64,000 bases of DNA from Crotalaria pallida (Eukaryota; Streptophyta; Magnoliopsida; Fabales; Fabaceae): positions 106,521,290-106,585,289 of the forward strand of contig CM075649.1 of the NCBI GenBank assembly GCA_037953625.1, in the 5' to 3' direction. Shown in pieces: positions 46,933 to 56,966 of this stretch. Both the position numbers and the translations under genes were made by a program. The first letter of the stretch is position 1. Each line of letters begins with the position of its first letter. Below the pieces are notes generated by a model. It was not told the DNA's origin, did not search any database, and was given only the letters and a program-made list of their open reading frames with translations.

Positions 46933-47439
46933 CATAAGGTACATAGTCCAAGAGTTAAGTCTCCAAGATCCAATACAAGCCCATAACAAAATAAACCATA
47001 ACTCTAGAGTCCTCATAAGTATATCTACAATATATACATCTCAAAATATAAAACTCCAGAGCTGGTCATATAGGACATGTAGCAGGAGTAGCAGTAGTAG
47101 TAGAAGTCTCCTAGAAGCAGAAGTAGTAGTCATCATCCAACATCAGCAACATCATCTCCTCCACAGCATCCATCACACCAGATCCCTGATCCTCATCATC
47201 TACCCTATGCACATACCTAGGGATCATCGTCTATCCACTGACTCCCGGTAGAGTGAATGACAAGCTCGCCTCCGCTCTCGTCCTCGACCCTCCTCTATCT
47301 CATTTGAAGGAGTGGGTGCCCTTCCACTGGGTACAGGGTCTGGTGATGGCGAGACCCTAACAGGACTCCTCGGATCAGATAGGGAAGTCTCCTCTCGGAC
47401 GACTCTAGAAGTAAAAGGGTGTGAGCGGGTAGGTCGAAA

Positions 47440-47682
47440 TCAAAAACTGTGATATGAGCGAGCTGGTCGTGTGGGAGGTGGTCCATGGTAAGTGTAAAAG
47501 GGTGGTACATGCATAGTGTATATGATGGGGATCCTAAACCTACGAGGACGAAACCGAATCAGCGGGTTGGGGTGATAGAAGGTAACCTCTACCTCACCCT
47601 CAAACACAGCTCGGTGATCCTCGTAGATCCATATGCCACTAGGAAGTGGCCGGATCTCGATGCAAGCGATGTAACGTGACAT
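47440..47682 (-). CDS. Small ORF inside K1 5' LTR
   Basis: About 80 codons from MSRYIACIEIRPLPSG, followed in the same direction by FEGEVEVTFYHPNPLIRF and an Arg/Pro-rich end. It is in LTR-sense orientation, about 2 kb downstream of the TATA-like site and 1.2 kb before the LTR 3' end. The block is absent from the 3' LTR. An Arg/Ser/Pro-rich frame (47510-47295) overlaps it and could be its continuation. No family is recognised. Confidence 0.3.
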   Translation of the reverse strand: MSRYIACIEIRPLPSGIWIYEDHRAVFEGEVEVTFYHPNPLIRFRPRRFRIPIIYTMHVPPFYTYHGPPPTRPARSYHSF

Positions 47683-48407
47683 CACCTACAAGGGCACAGG
47701 GATAAGCAATTCTATACACATAATAAATAGAGCATAAATAAATGCACAATATAAATATGAATGTATGCAGCAATAAACAACAACCACATTTAACATTTAG
47801 CAATTATTTTATGCAAATAGAATGCTCATACTTATTTTCATTTATCAACTTTAAATAAAATGAGTGGCATGATGTATGAGTCTGGCTCTCAACCCTAACT
47901 CCATCAATCTATGTCACTCTATGACGTCCATCCTTTACTTCATATCAGCACTCAACAGTGCGTTGTACTCCTAGGTGTACAGCATTCGTACATTCACCAA
48001 GAATGTACACGACAAGCTTGGAAATGGCACATAACGTGCTCCTCGAGCAACGTCCCGTCGTCTTAACGGAATAACCATATCATCAGCATCTCACTTTCGC
48101 TGGCCACATCGTCAACCATAATGTGTCATCAAGCAAGCCGTCAATTGGCACTCCTAGAGGCCCTCCTCATGTTACCAAAACATGAAAAACGATCTAACAC
48201 CCGAACTCCAGGATGAATGCAATTTCTTAACTTAAAAGAATTGATTGGTATATCTCAATTAATAATATCTCACATTATTAATTCAATAGTTTCATACCAT
48301 CATCAATCAATTACTTTTAAGTTTAGATCATTTGGCTTATTGCCACTTGATATTAACATAATGATTCAGAATTAAAAATGGCATTTTTAAGTTTTCTGAT
48401 CAAAAAG

Positions 48408-48734
48408 ACTCGAGTATTCCCCATAGGACTCGAGTAGTTCTTCAAACTTCCCCTTAGACTCGAGTGGTTTATGAAAAGACTCGAGTGGATTATAAATTTC
48501 TAGAAAGTTCTTGATTCAGGTTTTCTCAAAAATACTCGAGTCATTCATGATTCACTCGAGTCGTTCATTAACCCAGAAGACTCGAGTAATTCATGCAAGA
48601 CTCGAGTGGTTCATTAGAAAAGTTCATTGGTGCATCAGTAATACCCAAGTCTTTGACCAGAGACTCGAGTGATGGTGCCAGTAGATGCACTGGTGCGTCA
48701 TGAAACACTCGAGTCTCGAGTCGAAGACTCGAGT
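48408..48734. repeat. Cluster of ACTCGAGT palindromes
   Basis: Eleven exact ACTCGAGT octamers (starts 48408, 48428, 48458, 48479, 48534, 48554, 48580, 48600, 48663, 48707, 48727) plus one TCTCGAGT in about 330 bp, in otherwise non-repetitive sequence. Further copies lie in the related LTRs near 40487-40515, 55840-55867 and 56903-56933. Confidence 0.85.
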
Positions 48735-49640
48735 CTTATCAGACAGTGGACAGTGAAAACTGAGTTTTAACATGCCATTTTCATTTCTAACCAATTCCAA
48801 TCTAATCCAATGATCAACAGAGTTAATATAACAAATATTAAACATGTTCAAGCACTTAGAACACATCAAATTACATAATTCATAGAGATTCACAAGATTA
48901 TGCATAAAACTTAGAAAATTCACAACTTAACATATCAATTTGCATAATACAAGCATACTCATGATTTTAAGTTCTAAATAGCTTGAGTGCAACATATAAA
49001 ACTTGCTCAAACAACTTTAGATCACAGGTTGGTCTCCAAACCAATTTCCCTATTCAAACTAAGCCCTTAGAGCCTCTTGGTGGCTCTCTAATCAAATTCA
49101 TGTTATTTAAACTCTATCTAGTGAATAGAAAGCTTTCCCCTCACCTCTTTGACATGTACCAACAGAAAATTTGAAAATAAAAGCTCCCCAACACAGAAAC
49201 CACTTCAACCACCAAAGTACAGAACAATGTGAGCAGGGTCCAAAAATCAGATTGTTTGAGTGAGCATACATGCACGAAAATTGGGGAAAAAGATTAGGAT
49301 TTGAACTTTGCAACAAGGACTAGGAAACAGAACAAGTTTGGAGTCAAATGGTTATAAGAGCTTACCACAATCGATTAAGAAAGTGAGCTCCAAGACTCTG
49401 TTTTCTGGTCTTCTGCAGATTCTACCCCCAACTTCCAAGCTTCGATTTTTCTCACACAAATACTCTTAGCTCACGAATTTGGTATCTATACAAAGCTCGT
49501 GATGTGAGCTTTGTATTGGTGTATAATATGTTGTTTAACTCTAAACAGGGAAAGAGAATCGATCAAGCGAAATTAAGAACCCTAACTCACGAGCTCTACA
49601 CGAATTTGGGCAAAATGGGTTGTTGATTCATCAACCAGAA

Positions 49641-49650
49641 GCTTAAATAC
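49641..49650 (-). promoter_or_regulatory. TATA-like site of K1 5' LTR
   Basis: Minus strand GTATTTAAGC. The related K2 LTR has CTATTTAAAC at the same relative place (about 55998). Both lie about 420-430 bp from the LTR start, so U3 would be about 430 bp. Confidence 0.5.
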
Positions 49651-50073
49651 ACAACTAAAGCATTCATGCAGCTTGACACGAATGCTGGGACATGTTCATG
49701 AGTTGTTTTCGTGGCAATTCTGGGTAATTCGAGTGGTTGACACATCAAAACGCACTAACGAGTGTTGAGTTGACTAAAACACTTGAGTCTTGGCAGAAAG
49801 ACTCTAGTCTTTTAGCTAATTTTTGAAAAATAATTATTTTATTTTCTTTCCCTCCAAAACCTATCATATAATTACTTCTAGGTCCCAAAGAAGGGACTAA
49901 TATGCAAATATATTTATTTTTATGCATAAACATAATTTCCAAATCACATTCACGCATTTATTAACAACATAACCATAGATTTTAATCAAAGATTAAAAAT
50001 AGAAATAATTAATTATAATAAACTTTATAATTAACATTTCATTAATCAGGGATTAAAATTTTGGGGTGTTACA

Positions 50074-52484
50074 CATTTGGTAAGATATTTTTGGAGCAAC
50101 GGTTCTTTGGCTTGAAAGTTTCCTCTAATTTGGGAAATCACCAGCTGTGAATCACTATACAACAGGATTGAGCGTGCTCCAAGATCTTTAGCCATCGTCA
50201 TACCATCAAGACAGGCTTCATACTCAGCCTGATTGTTAGAAGTCTGAAAATCAAATCTTAACGAGTACTCGATGGAAACCCCTTGAGCATTCTCCAGTAT
50301 TATGCCAGCTCCCCCACCTGTTGGATTGGATGACCCATCCACAAAGAGAGTTCAGCCTTCAGAATCCTTTTTTGGTGTCAATTCCACAATGAAATCCGCC
50401 AGAATCTGAGATTTGATAGCTGTTCTTGATTCATAACTGATTTCATATTCGGACAGCTCCACTGACCAAGAGATCATACGACTTGCTAAGTCGGGCTTTT
50501 GTAATACTTGTCGTATGGGTTGATCTGTTCTAACCACGATCGAATGGCATTGAAAATATTGTCTCAAATGTGTGGCAGTGATTACAAGTGCAAATGCCAT
50601 TTTTTCAATTTTCTGGTATCTCTTCTCTGCCTCTTGCAACGCCTTATTGACAAAGTACACTGGTTTCTGTCCCTCTTCTAATTCCCTTACCAAAGCTGCA
50701 CTTACTGCTTCATCATTAACATACAAGTACAAAAACAAAGTCTCACCTGGTTTAGGTTTGCTCAGGATTGGAGGATTGGAAAGGTAGTGCTTGAACTCTT
50801 GAAAAGCTACTTCACATTCATCAGTCCACTTAAACTCTTGGTCCTTTTTTAGCAGCTGGAATAACGAAAGAGACTTGTAAGCGGACTTTGACATATATCT
50901 TGTTAATGCTGCTATACGTCCAGTCAGTTGCTGAACCTCTTTCACGGAACTTGGGCTCCTCATCTGCGTGATTGCAACACACTTTTCAGGGTTAGCCTCT
51001 ATTCCTCTGCTAGTAAGCATAAAACCTAGGAATTTTCCTGCTGTAACACCGAAGGCACACTTTAGTGGATTTAAACGCATATTATGTTGACGTACCTTGG
51101 CAAGAACAGCCTCCAGATCCTGCTTGCGGTTCTATTGAGCTGTTGACTTGACGATCATATCATCAACATAAACCTCCAGGATTGGACCAATCAGTTCCCC
51201 AAAGATCTTATCCATCATCCTATGATACGTTGCACCTGCATTTTTCGAACCAAACAACATCACTGTGTAACAGTAAGCTGATCTATCAGTCATAAATGCG
51301 GTTTTTTCTTGATCGTCTTCGAACATAGGAATATGATTATAACCAGAATAAGCATCCATAAACGACAGCAGCTGGTAACCAGCCGAACTATCTACCAATT
51401 TGTCTATGTTGGGAAGGGGATAAGTGTCCTTGAGGCACGCTTTGTTCAAATCAGTATAGTCAACACACATGCGCCACTTGCCATTCGCATTTTTGACAAG
51501 AACCACATTTGAGAGCCATGTGGTATAAGGAACTTCTCTGATGAAACCTGCTTACAAGAGCTCCTCTACATTTGCAGCAATCACCTTCTGCCGCTCATCT
51601 CCCATCTTCCTTCTTCTTTGGGCCACTGGCTTAAACTTTGGGTCTACTGATAGACGGTGACAAATAAATTTTGGATCTATTCCGGGCATATCAGCGGTCG
51701 TCCAAGCAAATAAGTCCTTATTCTCTTTTAACAGTGCAATCAGCTTAATTTTTTCCTCACTTGGCAAGTCCTTCCCTATCTGAGTCCATTTTTCAGGAGC
51801 GTCTCCAATCTGGATTTTTTCTAGTTCTCCTTCTGGCTTGGGGAACTCTTCTTTGATATCTTCTCTCATGTCCAAGTCCACCATCATGACCCCATAAGAC
51901 GAGGCGGACCCTTTGACTTGCTTTGCTTGTACCTGTTTCCTAGCATTCTCTTTTGTTGCTTTCAGACTGGTAATGTAGCAGGTTTTTGCCTGCATCTGAT
52001 CTGCACGTACCGTAATGATTGATCCTTTTTCACCGGGGAATTTCATGGCCATGTGGAGGGGAGAAGCGACTGCTTGGAATGCCTTCAGAGTGGGCCGTCC
52101 TAAAATGGCGTTGTAAGCAGAGGGGCAATCTACCACTAGGAAACGTACCTTCTCGGTCCTGCAATGAGGAGGTGTGCCCAAAGTCAGTCTGATATCGATG
52201 TAACCTCTGGGCCTGATAGTATCTCCAGTGAATCCAATCAACTCCTTATGGCACGGATGCAAATCTTGGGGCTTCAATTTCAGGCGATCAAACAATTCAG
52301 TGAACATGATATCAGATGAACTTCCCTGGTCTACCATCATACGACAAACACGAAACCTGTCTATAATCCTTGTTACAACTAATGGATCATTGTGCTGAGG
52401 AATTACTCCCTCTAAATTAGCTCCAGTAAACATGATTGGACTCCTTCTCCCTTTCCATGACCTAATCCTCTTCTCCACCGCCGT
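50074..52484 (-). pseudogene. T1 protease, RT, RNase H and start of second RNase H
   Basis: Minus-strand T1 pol in a single frame with only substitution stops: 51552 (TAA), 51132 (TAG), 50352 region (TGA, from TGG just before VDGSS). Protease has MMVDQGSSSDIMF and AYNAILGRPTL. RT has MCVDYTDLNKACLKD, MLFGSKNAGATYH (for MPFGLKNAGATYQ) and YVDDMI. The first RNase H has LYLYVNDEAVSAALV, lacking the catalytic Asp. The second starts VDGSSNPTGGGAG with NNQAEYEAC and YSDSQLV, and is cut by K1 at 50078. The upstream gag is not in the window because a LINE follows at about 52485. Confidence 0.9.
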
Positions 52485-52525
52485 TTTTTCCCTTGTTTCC
52501 CTCGTGGTGCTGCCACCGTGCCTCC

Positions 52526-54003
52526 ATGGCTAGGAAACGTGGAAAAATTACTTCTTCCCCATCGCCCTCAACCCCTTCATCAATCCCTACTTCTAACCGC
52601 AACCCTTCTTCTCATGATTGTAACTTGCTTGATGAACTCGTGACCAACAAGGATGTGGAAAACGTGACAAACAAATCGCATGATGGAATCATGGACCAAA
52701 ACGCGACTTCCATTGACTTGCTTGGTGACCAAGAAACCGAACTCAATAGCCTATTTGAAAGCATCGAATCACTGAATGCTTCAAAAGCCAAAGTCGTCCT
52801 TGAGAGGCTTGATCGCCTTCGACATAGGATCAAGGAAAAGGAATATGTGCATGGCGCCGTGCATGGAGGGCCAAACCCTAACTTGGCCATGAATCAAAAC
52901 ATGGTCGTGAACTCAAGTTTGGGCATGAAGCAAATCATGAATCCTGACCCTATGATTGTGAATCCTACGGCTAAGGAGAAGATTGCAAGAACAACCTCTG
53001 TCTGGGATACATTTGATATATCAAAGCTTAGGAATTAGGTGAAAAATTATCATACAAGCCATCAACAATCAAGGATGCAATTTCAATGGGAAAGATTGAA
53101 GCTGAGGACATCAAGGATGAGTTGCACTATTGGGAGAATGTTGTAGTATGCTTTGTCTTGGGAGCCAAGCCACTGTTTCCAGTGATTCAAGGCTATCTCA
53201 AACGTGTTTGGGGAGAGCATGACATAGATAAAATCCTTATGGATCCTGAGGGTAGAATCATTGTAAGGTTTAACACTTTGGAAGCCAGGAATACGGTTCT
53301 TGAGATAGGTTTATTTCACTTTGATAAGAAGCCCCTATTCATTAGTCCATGGTCCGAGAAGCATGTAGGGGTTTTTCACACTGAGCAAATTCCTATCTGG
53401 ATCCAGTTACACAACTTAGAGGTGAAATATTGGGGTACTGCATCACTGTGTAAGATTGTTAGTCTGGTTGGAGTGCCTATCATGGTTGATAGCATGACTT
53501 AAGCAAGGGATCGTATCAATTATGCAAGGATTTTGGTTGAGGTGCACCCTGATACTTTGCCTGATGAGATATTCTTTGAGGATGAGAAGGGGCATGTTCT
53601 AACTCAGAAAGTCACGTATGAATGGAAGCCCACATTTTGTGAGAATTGTGATAAGTATGGCCATGACAAAAAGATGTGTAGAAAGGGTGAAAAGGTTGTC
53701 AGGAAGGAATGGGTTGTGAAAAACAAGCCTTACATGGAAGAGGTTCTTCATGTTGTTGATTCTATCAAAGTTCATGAACATGTGAAGGAAGGTTTAATTC
53801 CTGAAGACAGGGTAAATGCATCTGAGTTGCACCCTATTGTTGCTACAGCAAGTGCCAAGGAACAGCAAGATAAAGCACCACAACAGAAGGAATGACAAAC
53901 TGTGCAAACCAGAAGTTCTAAAAGATTGCTGAAGAAGAAGGAGGAAGTTAATCAGGGTCTAGAGGTTGGAGGTACGTCCACTTCTACTTTTGGGAATGGA
54001 TAG
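52526..54003 (+). pseudogene. LINE ORF1 (RNA-binding, zinc knuckle)
   Basis: Starts MARKRGKITSSPSPS, the usual basic/Ser-Pro start of plant L1 ORF1. A one-base loss near 53036 shifts frame. The following part (53086-53900) carries the DUF4283-like domain (GYLKRVWGEHDIDKI, IPIWIQLHNLEVKYW) and the zinc knuckle CENCDKYGHDKKMC (CX2CX4HX4C). In-frame stops are TAA at about 53500 and TGA at about 53893. It ends with TAG at 54001-54003, overlapping the ORF2 start by eight bases. Confidence 0.85.
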
Positions 54004-55580
54004 TATAGCCACATGGAATATAAGAGGGATCAACCACCCTCAAAAGCAGAAAGAGCTTAAAAGGTTGATTAGTAGTTATAAGGTAGGTTTGTTAGCTGTT
54101 TTAGAAAATAAATTGAGATCCTCTTCATATGAAAGCATGAAACAAAAACTTGTTCCTGGATTGGGTTCTTTCATAAACTTGGAAGCAAATCCTGTTGGTA
54201 GAATTTGGGTGATGTGGAAGCAAGATATGTTCATAGCTAATGTTGTGAATAGTAGCAGCCGATATGTGCATTGTTTGGTTCGGCAGAATGAATTTTGGGT
54301 CACTTTTGTCTATGCCAGTAATGATGCAACTGAGAGACTGGATCTATGGTATTTCATTGAGCAGGTCAGTGTGTAAATAGACAAGTCGTGGTGTATATCT
54401 GGTGACTTTAATACTTTTCTTGAGCCTCAGGAAAAGTTAGGGGCCTTCCTGTGCTAGTTGATCATCTTTCAGGGTTCAAAAACTGTGTTCAGAATTGTCA
54501 GCTGGTTGATATGATGTATACTGGGTGCTACTACACTTGGTCAAACAAACAGCAGCCTGAATCAAGAATCTACACTAAGTTGGATATAACTTTGGTGAAT
54601 ATGCAATGGATATCTTCTTGGCCTCAAGCAGAAACTATGTTCTTAAATGAAGGTATTTCTAACCATTCACCAATCATTATTGATTGGAAGGATGATCAAG
54701 CCTCTATTTCATCTTCTTTCAAGTTTTTTAACATGCTTGCAAAAGATGAGACTTTTATTGATATTGTGAATGAGGTTTGGAATGTTAAGATCCAGGGTTA
54801 TGCTATGTTCAGGGTGATGAGGAAACAAAAATTTCTTCAGAACCCTCTCAGGGAACTGAATAGAGCAAATTATGCTGATATTGACAAAAAGGAGATAATA
54901 TGCAGGAAGAGTCTGGAGAGAGCTTAGAATGCCCTTTCTGATGACCATGGTAATGTACATTTGCAGAAATTAGAGAGGGAGGCCAGCAGGGATTATATGA
55001 AGATTTCATCATCAGCAAATAGCTTCCTGCAGCAGAAAGCTAAGGAAAGCTGGCTTAGGGATGCTAATCAGAATACCAGGTACTTCCATGATGCTATTAA
55101 ACTCAGAAGGTATAGAAACAGAGTGCTCTCTATCAGGGATGAGAATGACATTTTAAAGACTTCACATCTTGAAGTGTGCAAGGTGTTTGAAGACTACTAC
55201 ACAAAGCTGTTTCAAAGAACTCATAGTAGCTGGAACATGTCTGATAATGAGATTAACCAGGGGAAAACTCTTTCAGTGGATCAGCAGATTAATTTGATCA
55301 AGCCTGTGATTGATGATGAGATAAGGGATGCGTTTATGAGCATGGGTAGCAACAAATCCCCTGGTCTTGATGGTTATGGTGCTAAATTTTACAAGGCTGC
55401 TTGGGGAGTTATTGGTTCGGAAATTTGTGAGGCTGTCAGAGACTTCTTCAGAACAGGTCAATTATTGAAAGAGGTAAATTACACTTCTTTGGTGTTAATT
55501 CCTAAAATTGGCTGCCCAAATTATGCATCAAATTTTAGACTTATAGCTTGTTGTAATTCTATTTACAAGTGCATTGCTAA
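53996..55580 (+). pseudogene. LINE ORF2 (endonuclease and RT start), truncated
   Basis: Starts ATG at 53996 (MDSIATWNIRGINHP). The APE-type endonuclease follows, with TWNIRG, the metal-binding Glu in LLAVLENKL, a GDFN motif after a TAA at about 54374, and the ISNHSPI motif near 54655. A frameshift lies near 54430. The linker QQKAKESWLRDANQNTRYFH and the RT start (NKSPGLDGYGAKFYK, LVLIPKIG) follow. A TAG at 54925 is a further stop. RT is cut at 55580 before the YADD-type active site. Confidence 0.87.
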
Positions 55581-56966
55581 TGTAACACCCCAAAATTTTA
55601 ATCCCTGATTAATGAAATGTTAATTATAAAATTTAATATAATAAATTATTTCCATTCTTAATCTTTGATTAAAATTCTGTGTTATAGGAAACGTGTGTGA
55701 ATTTATTTATTAAGTATGATTATGCATGAAATAAATATTTTTGTACATTAGTCCCTGAGTTGGGACCTAAAAGCAATTATAGGAAAGGTTTTGGAGGGAA
55801 AGTAAATAAAATTATTATTTTTCAAAAACTGGCCAAAACACTCGAGTATTATCTTGAATACTCGAGTATTCTGGTCAGAGTTGCACGAGTTAGTGCATTT
55901 GGTGAGTCACCATCAACAATTTCGTTTCGTTGACACGAAATCACCATCCATCCACGTTCATAGAAGTCGTGTCGAGCTGCATGAGCCTCTGATCGAACTA
56001 TTTAAACCAATTGAACCCGGATTGAGAAGCATTTTGGCAAAAATCGTGGAGTTTGCATGCTTTAGGGTTCCTGGATTCGATCAATCGATTCTCCTTCTCT
56101 GTTTTGATTCAAACCACAAACCATACACCAATACAAAGCTCACATCTCGAGCTTTGTATAGACATAAAATTTGTGAGCTGAGTGTGAGTGTGTTGGTAGA
56201 ATTGAAGCTTGGAAGTTGGAGCTGTTTTCTGTCAAGTTGATTCTAGAGCTTAATTTGATCCCTGATTTTGGTAAGCTCACGAGCTCTTTGAGTCCCAATT
56301 TGATTTCTATAGTTAGAACGTGTTGCATAGAGTTTAGAAATTCTAATTTCCCCAATTTCTATCTCTATTTCATATGTCAACCAATTCCATTTTGGACCTC
56401 CACTCAAAACTGTCTTGCAAGTGATGCTTGAAGAGGTTTTGGTGCTGTGGAGCTTCTTCTTGAAAATTCTCTTGTTGATTCACGTCTGTAAGGTAAGGGG
56501 AAGTCTTTCTATTCATTAGATATAGTTTAAATTCCATGATTTTCATTAGAGAGCCACCAAGAGGCTCTAAGGGCTTAGATTGAATAGGGAATATGGTTTG
56601 GAGACCAAATGATGCTCTATGGCTGTGTTGAGAAAGTCTCATATGTTTCATGCAAGCTATCTTGAATATAAAATCACAAGTTTATTGAGTATTCTGCAAT
56701 TTGATATGTTGAGTTGTGAATTTTCATGTTTTATGCATAATCTTGTGATTCTCTGTCAAATCTGTTAATTGATGTTTTGTAAGTGTTTGAGCATGTTCAA
56801 TATGTGTTATATAAACTCTGTTGATCATTGGATTGGACTAGAAATGGTTAGAATTGAGAATGGTATGTTAAAACCAAGTTTCCAGTCTGTTCTGCAAGAA
56901 AAGACTCGAGTACTTGGCTTGATACTCGAGTAAATTTTTGGAAAACAGTGTATTTTGTGTTAAAAC
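55581..56966 (+). mobile_element. K2: K1-family LTR, interrupted
   Basis: Begins TGTAACACCCCAAAA, matching the K1 LTR start on the opposite strand, and runs about 1.39 kb in LTR-sense. It includes a TATA-like CTATTTAAAC near 55998 and ACTCGAGT-type motifs at both ends. It is moderately diverged from K1. It is cut at 56967 by the K3 LTR, preceded by aaaac. The rest of this element is not in the window. Confidence 0.85.

Larger units (their letters stand above)
39645..50073 (-). mobile_element. K1: chromovirus (Tekay/Del-like) LTR retrotransposon
   Basis: 10.4-kb minus-strand element with both LTRs, polypurine tract, primer-binding site, gag, protease, RT, RNase H, integrase and a C-terminal chromodomain, flanked by a perfect cattt duplication. 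The 5' LTR is 3,576 bp and the 3' LTR 2,211 bp; the difference is one block of about 1.36 kb. Gag and pol are broken. It is inserted in the second RNase H of T1, whose frame continues on both sides. Confidence 0.93.
46498..50073 (-). repeat. K1 5' LTR (3,576 bp)
   Basis: TGTAACACCCCAAAA start (minus strand, at 50073) and GAGGGTGTCACA end. It contains the promoter near 49640, a cluster of ACTCGAGT palindromes at 48408-48734, a small ORF at 47682-47440 and an (AT)n run at 46897-46932. Confidence 0.92.
52485..55580 (+). mobile_element. L: plant L1-type LINE, 3' end cut off
   Basis: Plus-strand non-LTR element with ORF1 and ORF2. The 5' boundary is placed at about 52485, where T1 homology stops. 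ORF1 starts 40 bp later, so the 5' end is close to complete. The 3' end (rest of RT, poly-A) is displaced by the K2 LTR at 55581. The T1 gag expected beyond the LINE must lie outside the window. Confidence 0.85.

Noticed and set aside
48408..48734. CRISPR-like array from the regular ACTCGAGT motif
   Set aside because: The repeat is only 8 bp, spacing is irregular, and the context is a plant LTR retrotransposon.
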